Shown here: piece after piece, positions 27,168 through 36,357 of the stretch
Position numbering within the stretch: position 1 is the stretch's first letter
How the letters are laid out: each line of letters opens with the position of its first letter
Assembly (NCBI GenBank): GCA_965140555.1
Contig: OZ223259.1
Location: 1,178,001-1,242,000 of the forward strand
Direction: 5' to 3'
Source of the DNA: UBA1351 sp965140555
Lineage (GTDB): Bacteria; Bacillota; Clostridia; Lachnospirales; Vallitaleaceae
DNA: 64,000 bases
Program-made: the position numbers and the translations under genes
The notes under the pieces: generated by a model
What the model was told of the DNA's origin: nothing
What the model saw: only the letters and a program-made list of their open reading frames with translations
The model's database searches: none

Positions 27168-27626
27168 ATGTCCAACAAATCATTAGGTCGTTTTATTGCT
27201 TCGATATATCGCCATCAAGGTATTCTCATTCAAAAACGACTCGATCCCTATCAAGTAGGATGCGGTCAATATGCATTTCTGATACGAATCAGCGAAAACG
27301 AAGGTATTAACCATAGAGATTTAAGTCGTTTAGTAAACATTGATCGAGCCAATACAACGCGAGCTTCCAAAAAACTGGAAGACGTCGGCTATATTCGCTC
27401 TGAACAAGACCCGGATGACCGACGTGTACAACGCCTCTATTTAACCGATAAGGGGCGCGATATTATTCCGATTATTAAACGGGAGCTTTCAGCCATTAGC
27501 GATATCATGAGCCAAGGCTTATCTCCTGAAGAAAAGGATTTACTTATCACCATGCTTGAAACCATAGAGAACAACGTTAATCTAGAAGTTGCAACACTTA
27601 GAAAGGGATGTAATAATGGCAAATGA
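27168..27626 (+). CDS. MarR-family regulator of adjacent MATE pump
   Basis: 152 residues from the ATG at 27168 (GGGAGG 7 bp upstream; the ATG at 27153 has no site). Winged helix core at about 45-110 (HRDLSRLVNIDRANTTRASKKLEDVGYI, DDRRVQRLYLTDKG wing). The C-terminus overlaps the MATE start by 11 bp, so regulator and pump are coupled. Likely autorepressor of the pair through the inverted repeat at 27078-27091. Confidence 0.9.
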   Translation: MSNKSLGRFIASIYRHQGILIQKRLDPYQVGCGQYAFLIRISENEGINHRDLSRLVNIDRANTTRASKKLEDVGYIRSEQDPDDRRVQRLYLTDKGRDIIPIIKRELSAISDIMSQGLSPEEKDLLITMLETIENNVNLEVATLRKGCNNGK

Positions 27627-28977
27627 CCGACGAACAGAAATTCTGGAGGGCCATGTCCCTACCGTCCTTAAAAATATGACCTTACCGATGATTTTCGGTG
27701 TATGGGGAATTGTGGCTTTCAATCTTGCTGACGCTTTCTTTGTATCCAGTTTAGGCATGTTGCAAATGGCAGCACTGACCTTTACCTTTCCTGTAGTCCT
27801 CATTATCAATAGCCTTAACTTAGGTCTCGGTGTCGGTGCTTCCTCCGTTATCAGCCAAGCCATGGGGCGGCAAGATAAAACCGCCGCAAAACGTTTAGCG
27901 ACTTCAGCAGTGATTCTAGGATTACTCTTATCCATTTTTATCGTTACTATCGGAGAATTAACAATTTCACCACTTTTTAGGTTACTAGGGGCTAATGAAG
28001 AACTTCCCTATGTTACCGATTATATGCGTGTCTGGTATGCCAGTGTACCTATTGTTGTCGTTCAAATGGTTGGGAATAATATTATTCGAGCCTTAGGTGA
28101 TACTAAAACACCAAGTTACATTATGCTTACGGCATCCATCATTAACATTATCCTAGACCCACTCTTTATACTAGGCATAGGCATTTTCCCTGCTCTTTCC
28201 GTTGCCGGTGCTGCTCTTGCAACTCTATTGGCTAGAAGTATCGGCTTTATTTATGAGATCTATATCCTGTTCTATCGAGAGAAAATCATATCTCTCCGTG
28301 TATTGAATATGGAGAATCTACTGGATTCTTGGAAAAAAATACTTTTTATCGGCCTTCCAAATGCTTTTTCCAAAATGATTCTTCCTATCGGCACAGGTAT
28401 CATTACAGGTCTCATTGCTACTTTCGGTACGGAAGCCATCGCAGGATACGGTGTCGCTACAAAAGTAGAATTTTTTGCCATTTCATTGGTAAATGCATTA
28501 TCGGCTATCATTCCCGTTTATGTCGGGCAAAATTATGGTGCTAAGAAACTCACGCGTATTCGCGAAGGCATAAAACTTTCCACTTTATTCTCCCTCGTAT
28601 CCAGCGCTGTCATCTATGTTTTATTATTCTTTCTGGCACGACCGATTTCTTATTTGTTCACCGATAATAGCAATGTCTCTGATGTCATTGTCCTCTATTT
28701 GCGAATTGTACCTATCGGTTATGCTTTTCAAGGCATCTTGCTTATTATCAATGCAGCGCTCAATGCCTTACACAAACCTGTACAAGGCGCTCTACTTACC
28801 GGTGCTCAGATGTTTCTCATCTACGTACCTTTAGCCACTCTACTCACCGGTCCATTCGGAATACTCGGTATATTCGGTGCGCTTATGCTTTCTTATCTTA
28901 TCATAAGCATTATCGCTCACATTTATATGTCTATACTTATGCGTCGAATGGTTAACACCCACCTTGACTATGAATAA
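27616..28977 (+). CDS. MATE-family efflux transporter (first of three)
   Basis: 453 residues from the ATG at 27616, inside the end of marR (AAAGGGATG upstream); the longer reading from 27589 is unlikely. Twelve membrane segments in two MatE halves. N-terminus MANDRRTEILEGHVPTVLKN, with LNLGLGVGASSVISQAMGR typical of the loop after TM2. Exports cationic drugs or metabolites with Na+ or H+. Its 3' end overlaps the convergent hemerythrin gene by 26 bp, with no terminator visible between them. Confidence 0.9.
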   Translation: MANDRRTEILEGHVPTVLKNMTLPMIFGVWGIVAFNLADAFFVSSLGMLQMAALTFTFPVVLIINSLNLGLGVGASSVISQAMGRQDKTAAKRLATSAVILGLLLSIFIVTIGELTISPLFRLLGANEELPYVTDYMRVWYASVPIVVVQMVGNNIIRALGDTKTPSYIMLTASIINIILDPLFILGIGIFPALSVAGAALATLLARSIGFIYEIYILFYREKIISLRVLNMENLLDSWKKILFIGLPNAFSKMILPIGTGIITGLIATFGTEAIAGYGVATKVEFFAISLVNALSAIIPVYVGQNYGAKKLTRIREGIKLSTLFSLVSSAVIYVLLFFLARPISYLFTDNSNVSDVIVLYLRIVPIGYAFQGILLIINAALNALHKPVQGALLTGAQMFLIYVPLATLLTGPFGILGIFGALMLSYLIISIIAHIYMSILMRRMVNTHLDYE

Positions 28978-29374
28978 AATGTCCGAATTTTTGATCGGTC
29001 ATCATGATATGCTTAGCTATCCAATCGGTGATAAACAGTATTACCTGCATCTTTGCCTCAACATTGGATTGGCCTTGCATATCTTTTTTTATGGCACCTA
29101 ACTGGGCACGAAACCGCCTATGTTCTAGACCATGTTTTATCCTATCCGGATAGTTTAATGATTCCATTAAAGCTTCTTCATAGGAGAGATGCTCCAACAT
29201 ATAATGTTCCAATTGTTCGATAATATGTTGCATTTGTCGTTCAACGGTATCATCCCCGGCTTGCTCTCCTATTGCCAATTGATAGACCTGATTACCTAGT
29301 TCAAACAAATATCGGTGCTGGTCATCAATCTCTTTTACATCAATGGCATATATTGCCTTCCATTCAACTGCCAT
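28952..29374 (-). CDS. Bacteriohemerythrin
   Basis: 140 residues, one hemerythrin domain with the full di-iron ligand set: His in DDQHRYLF, His and Glu in EHYMLEHLSYEEALM, HGLEH (HxxxH), and KHIMMTD (HxxxxD). Binds O2 and possibly NO at a non-heme di-iron site in the cytoplasm. Starts 1 bp after the stop of the GGDEF-EAL gene, so the two are co-translated and it may report redox state to the c-di-GMP enzyme. SD GGAGGAGTAAT. Confidence 0.9.
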   Translation of the reverse strand: MAVEWKAIYAIDVKEIDDQHRYLFELGNQVYQLAIGEQAGDDTVERQMQHIIEQLEHYMLEHLSYEEALMESLNYPDRIKHGLEHRRFRAQLGAIKKDMQGQSNVEAKMQVILFITDWIAKHIMMTDQKFGHFIHSQGGC

Positions 29375-29375
29375 A

Positions 29376-31748
29376 TTACTCCTCCAATTTAGGTTGTTTT
29401 AACAAGAAGCGTTTAGCCTCTTCTTCAATCAAAGGTTTACTATAATAATATCCTTGTATAATATCACAATTTGTTGCTCTAAGATATGCCACCTGCTCCT
29501 TAGTTTCAACGCCTTCTGCTACAACATTCAGATTCATACGATGGCCGATATCAATAATATCTGCTACAAGAGAATTATCTTTGAACCCTATATCGTCGAC
29601 AAACATCTTGTCAATTTTTACTGTAGTAATCGGTAATTCTGTTAAATAAGCCAAGGATGAATAGCCTTTTCCAAAGTCATCAATGGCAATCTCTACACCA
29701 ATGGCGTATAGCTGTCTTAACTTATCTACTGACGATTCAAGAAAGTCAATAAGAACCGACTCCGTAATTTCCAATTCCAAATACTTAGGCTCTATTCCAT
29801 AGCGTAGTAAGGTTTCAAAAACATTCTTGACAAAATCATCTCTCAATAACTGGATAGCCGAGATATTCACTGCCACTTTAAATTCTTTGGAGTAATCCTG
29901 ATGCATTTTTTTCAAGAACCGACATGCCTCTTCTAATACCCATTGACCGATAGGATGTATGAGTCCCGTTTCTTCTGCAATATCAATAAATTCACTAGGC
30001 GGTACAACCCCTCGTTTTCTGTTCTTCCATCGTACAAGGGCTTCAACACTTCCTGCTCGTTTTCCTTGAATATTATACTTGGGTTGATACACTAAAAACA
30101 ATTCATTTTTTTCCAATGCATAGTTCAGTTCTTCTTCAAGTTCTTGTCTGTTCATCAGTCGTTCTGTCATACCTGGATTATAGAACATATAGTCGTTTTT
30201 GGAATGCTCTTTGACTTCATACATAGCAATCTCTGCATTTTGCATTAAACTGTCCAACGCACTGGATTCGCTCTCCGTCTTTGCTGATGCTATACCGATA
30301 CTAAACGTAACACTTAGGACAAAATCATCGGAATAAAAAGGTGCCTTAAATCGGTGTATAATCGTTTGAACCATCTCTTCTAGCTCACTTTTTGAGACAT
30401 CCCCACTTTTGGCAATAACAAATTCATCGCCCCCGATACGATACAATTCGTAAGAATCATACTCTTCCAGAATATTTCCTAAAAAACGTGCGATCCCATT
30501 GATTAACAAATCCCCTACACGATGACCATATAGATCATTAACGCGTTTAAGATTGTCCGCATCCAAATAAATCAAATGATTAATCGGAAATGCAGATGTC
30601 GATGTCATATTATCGTGTTTGTGATACAGATAAAATCGATTCGGAAGCCCTGTTAACTCATCATAATACGCTATCTTTTCAATACTCAGATGAGATTCTT
30701 GAAGGTCCTTTACTACGGTGTAAATCGAGCGACGCAACTGACTAAATTCTATGTAATCGTCTATCTCCTTCAAATGTTCTACATCGACTTTTCCACTCGC
30801 TGTTTTTGTCAACAAATGCGTTGTATGATTAAATGGCTCGATGATGTTGCGTTCTAACCAACGGTTACTAAAAACAGCAGATACGATAAATAATCCGCCA
30901 CCTAAAGCAATGACCATCATAAGCATTGTGTTTTTTAGTTGATTAAAATCTGTAAGGGGATGCCCCACTGCAATACTTCCTATGGGGTTTTCATCCGGAT
31001 TACCAATACTTTCATATATCGTCAGATAAGGTATACCCAATACATCCACTTCACCTCTGTAATGTATATAATTACTTAATAAACGATTGGACATTTCCTC
31101 ACTTAAACGACTGCCCATCGCTATATTATCATTTTTGACCACAGATGTGACCATGCGTACATCTTCATAAAAAACTGACATAGCAACCCCAAACTTAGTG
31201 TTCATTTTTTCTATAAGTTGTTGGTCCGCTAATGTATGGTATGTAACGACATAGTAAGGTTCAGATAACGCTTCCACTTCCACAGACTCTATCCCTAATA
31301 CAAAAAGACCTTTCTCTTTATTTCCACCGATACGTGTTCCTTCTCCCATATCCTGCATTTTTCTTATCATATCTACCGGCAAAGTCCATGAAATATTTGA
31401 ATATTCCAACTCCAAATCCTTTGAATAGATACTAAATTCCACATCATCAAAAACACGCTCCAAATAAGCATAATTATTCCTACTGTCTTGCTCCGTCTCT
31501 ATTTGAAAACGCATTGCTTCCGCAATGTTATGTCCTTGAGTAATCACGGCTTCAGTCGGTCGGTCAACGACATATTCTTCCAATACACGAAGGGCACTGT
31601 CCAAATGCTCGAATGTTTGATTCTTCATAAATTGATTAAAAATTACCATAACGATAGAACATCCTGTAATAATCAAGAATATAATTGTTGTTAATAATAG
31701 AAGGCGCATTTGGCCTTTAACGCTATGTTGAATTCGTTCTGAAGACAT
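29376..31748 (-). CDS. Membrane GGDEF-EAL c-di-GMP enzyme
   Basis: 790 residues. TM1 at about 12-38, an extracytoplasmic CHASE4-like sensor, TM2 near 272-292, HAMP-like linker, GGDEF (about 360-520; intact RIGGDEFV and DELTGLPNR) and EAL (about 540-785; intact EALVRW, DDFGKGYSSL, KIDKMFVDDI). Both domains look catalytically competent, so the output may switch between synthesis and breakdown of c-di-GMP. The hemerythrin gene follows after 1 bp. The promoter at 31843-31871 lies back to back with that of a second hemerythrin. Confidence 0.93.
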   Translation of the reverse strand: MSSERIQHSVKGQMRLLLLTTIIFLIITGCSIVMVIFNQFMKNQTFEHLDSALRVLEEYVVDRPTEAVITQGHNIAEAMRFQIETEQDSRNNYAYLERVFDDVEFSIYSKDLELEYSNISWTLPVDMIRKMQDMGEGTRIGGNKEKGLFVLGIESVEVEALSEPYYVVTYHTLADQQLIEKMNTKFGVAMSVFYEDVRMVTSVVKNDNIAMGSRLSEEMSNRLLSNYIHYRGEVDVLGIPYLTIYESIGNPDENPIGSIAVGHPLTDFNQLKNTMLMMVIALGGGLFIVSAVFSNRWLERNIIEPFNHTTHLLTKTASGKVDVEHLKEIDDYIEFSQLRRSIYTVVKDLQESHLSIEKIAYYDELTGLPNRFYLYHKHDNMTSTSAFPINHLIYLDADNLKRVNDLYGHRVGDLLINGIARFLGNILEEYDSYELYRIGGDEFVIAKSGDVSKSELEEMVQTIIHRFKAPFYSDDFVLSVTFSIGIASAKTESESSALDSLMQNAEIAMYEVKEHSKNDYMFYNPGMTERLMNRQELEEELNYALEKNELFLVYQPKYNIQGKRAGSVEALVRWKNRKRGVVPPSEFIDIAEETGLIHPIGQWVLEEACRFLKKMHQDYSKEFKVAVNISAIQLLRDDFVKNVFETLLRYGIEPKYLELEITESVLIDFLESSVDKLRQLYAIGVEIAIDDFGKGYSSLAYLTELPITTVKIDKMFVDDIGFKDNSLVADIIDIGHRMNLNVVAEGVETKEQVAYLRATNCDIIQGYYYSKPLIEEEAKRFLLKQPKLEE

Positions 31749-31842
31749 GGAATACCTCTAACTTCCTGTATATTCGTTCAACTGTGGATGACATCCCCAT
31801 ACACATTGTAAACGGATGTTTTATACCACCTAGATTAACACG

Positions 31843-31871
31843 ATTATATCATAGCCGCAGATATCCTTCAA
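31843..31871 (-). promoter_or_regulatory. Promoter of GGDEF-EAL/hemerythrin operon
   Basis: Minus strand TTGAAG (31866-31871), 17 bp, TATAAT (31843-31848). Its -35 is only 15 bp from the -35 of the divergent hemerythrin promoter, so a single bound regulator could affect both. Confidence 0.8.
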
Positions 31872-31886
31872 TCATCTCCCTTTCAT

Positions 31887-31915
31887 TTGCCAAACGGAAC
31901 AATACATGCTACAAT
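31887..31915 (+). promoter_or_regulatory. Promoter of second hemerythrin
   Basis: TTGCCA (31887-31892), 17 bp, TACAAT (31910-31915). Predicted start near 31922, giving a 100-nt leader. Confidence 0.8.
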
Positions 31916-31921
31916 CGTTAT

Positions 31922-31953
31922 AAGGCGTTGAGAGCTTATCTCAATGCCTTTTT
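31922..31953 (+). promoter_or_regulatory. Terminator-like hairpin at the 5' end of the hemerythrin mRNA
   Basis: AAGGCGTTGAGA, loop GCTTA, TCTCAATGCCTTTTT: a 12-bp stem (one G-U) plus a U-run, starting at the predicted +1. Either an early attenuator or a 5' stabilising hairpin. No known riboswitch is recognised in the leader. Confidence 0.65.
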
Positions 31954-32021
31954 GTGTTTACAAGGACCTTAAGAGGTAATATATGTTTCTAACTCACATT
32001 TATACATTGAAGGAGGTTTTT

Positions 32022-32429
32022 ATGAGCTATTTATCATGGGACGAACGGTATTCAGTAGGAATTAAAATGATGGATGACCACCATCAACGTTTATTTGACT
32101 TAATTAATGAACTTCATGAAGCAATGAAATCAGGCAAGGGCAAAGAAACATCGTCGCGTATCGTTAAAGAATTGTATGATTATACAATATTCCACTTCAC
32201 CAAAGAAGAATCCCTGTTGCGTGAATCGAATTCTAGCCATCTCTCTGAACAGCAAGCCCAACATAAAATTTTTATCGATAAGGTAAAAGAACTTCAACAA
32301 AAAATAGATACAGGGAAACAAGTTACCGTAAGTATAGAAATTTTAACATTCCTTAATGATTGGTTACGCAATCATATTCAAGGAACCGATAAAAAATACA
32401 CTGCAGATATGAGTAAAGTGACCCATTAG
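32022..32429 (+). CDS. Bacteriohemerythrin, one ligand His replaced by Gln
   Basis: 135 residues from the ATG at 32022, after AAGGAGGTTTTT (the ATG at 31983 has no site). Ligands His in MDDHHQRLF, His and Glu in FHFTKEES, and HIQGTD are present, but the HxxxH helix reads QQAQH, so the first of that pair appears to be Gln. The di-iron site may therefore be altered. Divergent from the GGDEF-EAL/hemerythrin operon. Ends at a terminator shared with modC. Confidence 0.87.
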   Translation: MSYLSWDERYSVGIKMMDDHHQRLFDLINELHEAMKSGKGKETSSRIVKELYDYTIFHFTKEESLLRESNSSHLSEQQAQHKIFIDKVKELQQKIDTGKQVTVSIEILTFLNDWLRNHIQGTDKKYTADMSKVTH

Positions 32430-32460
32430 CCAAAGTAGCCGATTTATGTCTTATAAACCC

Positions 32461-32494
32461 AAAACAGATACAGCATTTCACTGTATCTGTTTTT
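32461..32494. terminator. Bidirectional terminator (hemerythrin / modC)
   Basis: AAAACAGATACAG, 7-nt loop, CTGTATCTGTTTTT. Between convergent genes, with T- and A-tracts serving both strands. Confidence 0.88.
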
Positions 32495-32525
32495 ATCCTT
32501 TCGTAACCTTGTACCTACTATACCC

Positions 32526-33620
32526 TCATATCAAACTTTCATCTTTCATCATAATAAGTTTATCTTCCGGAAACCTAAGATATATCTTAGGTGATACTTT
32601 CTTTATCGATTGCCACTCTTCCTTGGATATATCCCATTGAATCAAGGATGTTCCTGTTCCTATTTGCAAATAGAGCATCACACGAAAGGGAGATTCTAAG
32701 ACACGAATGATCGTTGCTTCTACTACATTTCTAGTATCTGCTCTATCTTCCACTCCTTTTTCCGGCGACACATATTCTAGATAATGGGCACGTATACCGA
32801 TATATTTCATCGTTTCGTCAATCCTTCTATTAACTGTTAAGGATAGTCCCCATTCAGAAGATTCCACTATCATGTTGTCACCCTCTTTGTACAGTCGATC
32901 AATCCGTCCGATATTCTTGCATCCTGTAATCCTTGCAACTTCAGGATACTGTGGATTTTGAAAAATGACTTCTTTATCCCCTGACGCAATCACCTTGCCT
33001 CCATTATAAATTGCCAACGTATCACTTAAGCGAAAAGACTCTTGAACATCATGGGATACAAACACACTCATACCGTTAAATCCCTTCAAAATCTCCGCCA
33101 ACTGACCTTCCATCTGGGAACGCAAATGGGTATCTAAAGCCGAAAAGGGTTCATCCAGCAATAAAATCTCCGGCTCTCTCGCCAAAGCCCGTGCAATGGC
33201 AATACGCTGCCTCTGACCACCTGAAAGTCCCGATGGATAGTGTTTCCTATAGTCGAACATATGCACTTGACGTAAATAATGTTCCAATCGAGATTTGCAT
33301 TCTTTCTTAGATAAGTGATGCAGTCCAAACGCAACATTTTCTTCTACCGTCATATGGGGAAAAAGAGCATAGTCTTGCAATATAAACCCTACATTTCTTT
33401 TCTGGGGCACAATATCAATCCCCTGTTCACTGTCAAACAAAACGTTGCCTTGCATTACAATACGCCCTGAATCGGGTTTATCTAAGCCTGCGATACAACG
33501 TAAGGTCATACTTTTTCCGCTACCCGACCCCCCAAGAAATCCTATGGTTTTTGCTTGAGACGAAACGTGCACATCCAGTTCAAAACGATGTAATTTTTTG
33601 TATATATCTATTTCAATCAT
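32526..33620 (-). CDS. modC: Molybdate ABC transporter ATPase
   Basis: 364 residues. ABC core: Walker A GGSGSGKS (about 30-37), signature LSGGQRQRIAIARAL (about 131), Walker B ILLLDEPFSALD, H-loop VSHD. The C-terminal third holds a TOBE/Mop-like domain, as in ModC. Third gene of modABC on the minus strand (10 bp after modB). Energises molybdate or tungstate uptake. A sulfate or iron substrate is unlikely given the ModA neighbour. Confidence 0.9.
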   Translation of the reverse strand: MIEIDIYKKLHRFELDVHVSSQAKTIGFLGGSGSGKSMTLRCIAGLDKPDSGRIVMQGNVLFDSEQGIDIVPQKRNVGFILQDYALFPHMTVEENVAFGLHHLSKKECKSRLEHYLRQVHMFDYRKHYPSGLSGGQRQRIAIARALAREPEILLLDEPFSALDTHLRSQMEGQLAEILKGFNGMSVFVSHDVQESFRLSDTLAIYNGGKVIASGDKEVIFQNPQYPEVARITGCKNIGRIDRLYKEGDNMIVESSEWGLSLTVNRRIDETMKYIGIRAHYLEYVSPEKGVEDRADTRNVVEATIIRVLESPFRVMLYLQIGTGTSLIQWDISKEEWQSIKKVSPKIYLRFPEDKLIMMKDESLI

Positions 33621-33629
33621 AGGCTCTCC

Positions 33630-34310
33630 TTATAGACGCATACGATTTTCAATGTACTTACTCTGAAATTGAAGCCAATAATTCATAATAAGAATCATCG
33701 ATAAAGAAATCGCAACAATGATGAGTACCCAGATGAGTGCCTCTTCATCCTTCCCTGCTTCGGATGCAAAATAGATTGCGATAGGCATCGTTCTGGTTTC
33801 CCCCATAATACTTCCTGCAATCATGAGGGTTGCTCCAAATTCTCCCATGCCTCTAGCAAAGCTGAGAATTGTACCAGCTGCCACTCCCGGCCATGATAAA
33901 GGAAGAATAACTTTCCAAAAAATACGTATCGGATGGGCTCCAAGGGTTTTTGCAGCTCGAATGTAGTTATCATCAACTTGAGAAATCGCACTCTCTGCTG
34001 TTTTATACATCATAGGAAACGACACCGTAACTGCTGCAATCACATTGGCTGTCCATGTGAATACAACTTGAACACCTATCTGATTCAACCACTGTCCGAT
34101 GATGCCATGTCGACCAAATAGAACCAATAGAAAAAAACCGACCACAGTAGGTGGTAACACTAACGGAAGGTTGAATAGTCCGTCTATAAGTCCTTTAAGC
34201 GGACCTTTGTACATTGCCATTTTGTAGGCAGCAAAAAGTCCTATGACAAAGGTAATGGCTGTTGCTACACATGCTGTTTTTAGGGAAATCCACAATGGCG
34301 AAAACTCCAT
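33630..34310 (-). CDS. modB: Molybdate ABC transporter permease
   Basis: 226 residues from the ATG at 34310, after AAAGGAGTGCAGT; the longer reading from 34436 would overlap modA and lacks a site. Five membrane segments; the EAA-loop region AAKTLGAHPIRIFWKVILPLSWPG and GEFGATLMIAGSIMGETRTMPIAIYF are ModB signatures. Lies 31 bp after modA and 10 bp before modC. Confidence 0.9.
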   Translation of the reverse strand: MEFSPLWISLKTACVATAITFVIGLFAAYKMAMYKGPLKGLIDGLFNLPLVLPPTVVGFFLLVLFGRHGIIGQWLNQIGVQVVFTWTANVIAAVTVSFPMMYKTAESAISQVDDNYIRAAKTLGAHPIRIFWKVILPLSWPGVAAGTILSFARGMGEFGATLMIAGSIMGETRTMPIAIYFASEAGKDEEALIWVLIIVAISLSMILIMNYWLQFQSKYIENRMRL

Positions 34311-34341
34311 ACTGCACTCCTTTCCGGTTCTTTTACCTCTT

Positions 34342-35106
34342 TTATGGCTGTTTAAACCCATAGTGAGTAAATATATCCATTGATTCCTCTTCTTGTAAAA
34401 ATTCAAGAAAAACAGTTGCCATATCCACATGTTCACTCTCTACAACAACTGCTGCCGGATAGATAATGGGCGCATGGCTTTCTACCGGTGCATTATCTGC
34501 AATATCAACTTTCTCAGAAACATAAGCATCTGTTGAATAAACCATGCCGGCATCCACTTCACCAAGTTCTACCCACGTCAGAACTTCTTTTACGTCTTTG
34601 GCAAAGACCGTTTTACTACTTAATGCCTCTGTTATGCCAATATAATCCAACACTTCTTTTGCATATTTTCCGGCAGGCACACTCTCCGGTTCACCCATTG
34701 CAATCCGTGTTACGCCATCATCCGTTAAGGACTCAAACGTCACATCTATGTCCCTATCTTTAGGTACCACAAGAACAATATCATTTTTTAGTAACTCGAC
34801 ATATGTATCTTCATACAATAAGGATTCTTCTTGAAGTGTCTGCATTTTTCCTAAAGATGCTGATATAAAAACATCTGCAGGGGCTCCTTGTTCAATTTGA
34901 TTTTGTAACGATCCGGAAGACGCAAATGTCAGAATAACATCCACATCATCATGGGTAGACTCAAACGTTGTCTTTAGCTCTTCCATTGACTCTGTTAAAC
35001 TTGCTGCTGCCAAAATATAAAGCTTCGTCGGCTCATCAACTGCCTTCGCTCTACTGCAACCCATCAATAAAACGATACCTATTAACAACCATAATCTTTT
35101 TTTCAT
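34342..35106 (-). CDS. modA: Molybdate-binding lipoprotein
   Basis: 254 residues from the ATG at 35106. Lipobox LLMGC (Cys17). Oxyanion-site sequence AAASLTESM near the mature N-terminus, FASSGSLQNQIEQGAPADVFISA, and DAGMVYSTDA are ModA motifs. Captures molybdate or tungstate outside the cell for ModBC. First gene of the operon, 80 bp behind a near-consensus promoter. No Moco riboswitch is visible in the short leader. Confidence 0.92.
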   Translation of the reverse strand: MKKRLWLLIGIVLLMGCSRAKAVDEPTKLYILAAASLTESMEELKTTFESTHDDVDVILTFASSGSLQNQIEQGAPADVFISASLGKMQTLQEESLLYEDTYVELLKNDIVLVVPKDRDIDVTFESLTDDGVTRIAMGEPESVPAGKYAKEVLDYIGITEALSSKTVFAKDVKEVLTWVELGEVDAGMVYSTDAYVSEKVDIADNAPVESHAPIIYPAAVVVESEHVDMATVFLEFLQEEESMDIFTHYGFKQP

Positions 35107-35192
35107 AATAAGCACCTCTTCCTTCTTTTCTAATCCAATGAGTGTGATGCTTATGCCTTTACCCTATATACTCTTCATCCTATATTTTTAGA

Positions 35193-35221
35193 ATTATAGC
35201 ACTCTAAATTATTAAAGTCAA
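35193..35221 (-). promoter_or_regulatory. modABC promoter
   Basis: Minus strand TTGACT (35216-35221), 17 bp, TATAAT (35193-35198). It begins just behind the terminator of the upstream lacI gene. Confidence 0.88.
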
Positions 35222-35225
35222 TAAA

Positions 35226-35266
35226 GAAGCTATATCCAAGGGAAATTCATCACTTGATATAGCTTC
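35226..35266 (-). terminator. Terminator of the lacI gene
   Basis: Arms GAAGCTATATC and GATATAGCTTC (11 bp, perfect) with a 19-nt loop, then TTTATTGACTTT on the minus strand. The T-tract merges into the mod -35. Confidence 0.75.
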
Positions 35267-35280
35267 TATCTTATTCCATA

Positions 35281-36291
35281 TTACAGCATACGACATGAAT
35301 TCCGTTCAACAATAAACGTTTGAATGGTTTTCTTCTCCGGTTTTTTGGATTTATCATTTATGGCTTCCATAAGCAAATCACAACATGCCTTTCCGACAGC
35401 AATCTCGTCTTGAGCCACTGTCGTTAATGCCGGTGTAATCCAGTCTAGAAGTTTAACATTATCAAATCCCATAATAGATATGTCCTCCGGAATACGCACA
35501 TGATGTTCATAACAGGCTTGAATGGCCCCCAATGCCATAATATCACCGGATACAAACACAGCCGTCGGCCTTTCTTCTAACTCTAGTAATTCTTCCATCG
35601 CACGTTTTCCATATTTAAAATCAAAGTAACCACCATTGACCATATAGTCTTCACGAATCGGAATATTATGATAGTTCAATGCATCCATATAGGCACGTTT
35701 ACGTTCACGTCCGGCCAAGCTCACCTCATTCCCATAGATATGGGCAATGGATCGATGTCCCAGCTTAACAAGATAATTCATGGCATCAAATGCGCCTTGA
35801 TAGTGATTTGAAACCACACTGTCTGCATGTTCACTCACTGTGTCAAACATCACACAGGGAATATCACTATTAATGAGTTCCTGAATCCCTTCATCTTCTT
35901 GATTCGTACATAAAATGAAGACACCATCTACATTTCGTTGGCGACAATGGTCGAGATAACTCTCAATAGGACTATTGCCAATCTGATTGGAAATAAAGAT
36001 AACATCATAGCCTTTCGCCTCAACCGCCACTCTAAACGCTTGAATAATTCCTGCGAAGAAAGGATGTTCCATACCAAGTCCCAATATTTCATCCAGCATA
36101 ACACCTAATGTAAAGGTGCGTTTCATGACTAATCCTCTTGCCTGTGCATTCGGTATATACCCTAATTCACTGGCTTTATCAATAATAATGCGTTTTGCTT
36201 TATCACTAATATCTGTATAATTATTCAGCGCTTTTGATACTGTCGTTACTGAATATCCCGTAGCCTTTGCTATATCGCCTATCTTTACCAT
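35281..36291 (-). CDS. LacI-family regulator of the glycan locus
   Basis: 336 residues from the ATG at 36291 (AGAGG 7 bp upstream); an in-frame TTG two codons earlier is less likely. HTH KIGDIAKATGYSVTTVSKALNNY, hinge NAQARGLVMKR, and sensor domain with LGVMLDEI. It lies 66 bp after the GH94-like gene. The operators CGAAAACGATTTCG in front of the sugar importer operon (43216 and 43369) have the central CG of LacI sites and are its likely targets. A TTGACA overlapping the GH94 stop, 17 bp from TACCAT, may give it its own promoter. Confidence 0.9.
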   Translation of the reverse strand: MVKIGDIAKATGYSVTTVSKALNNYTDISDKAKRIIIDKASELGYIPNAQARGLVMKRTFTLGVMLDEILGLGMEHPFFAGIIQAFRVAVEAKGYDVIFISNQIGNSPIESYLDHCRQRNVDGVFILCTNQEDEGIQELINSDIPCVMFDTVSEHADSVVSNHYQGAFDAMNYLVKLGHRSIAHIYGNEVSLAGRERKRAYMDALNYHNIPIREDYMVNGGYFDFKYGKRAMEELLELEERPTAVFVSGDIMALGAIQACYEHHVRIPEDISIMGFDNVKLLDWITPALTTVAQDEIAVGKACCDLLMEAINDKSKKPEKKTIQTFIVERNSCRML

Positions 36292-36357
36292 AATCAACCT
36301 CTATTCATACCAAATTCTTTATATTAACTAACATGGTATTGCTTTAAATGCGGTTTG

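Noticed and set aside
31922..32021. c-di-GMP riboswitch in front of the hemerythrin, given the GGDEF neighbour
   Set aside because: No GEMM-type conserved core is visible; only a simple hairpin.
35107..35192. Moco riboswitch before modA
   Set aside because: The leader is only about 80 nt and shows no stable multi-stem fold.
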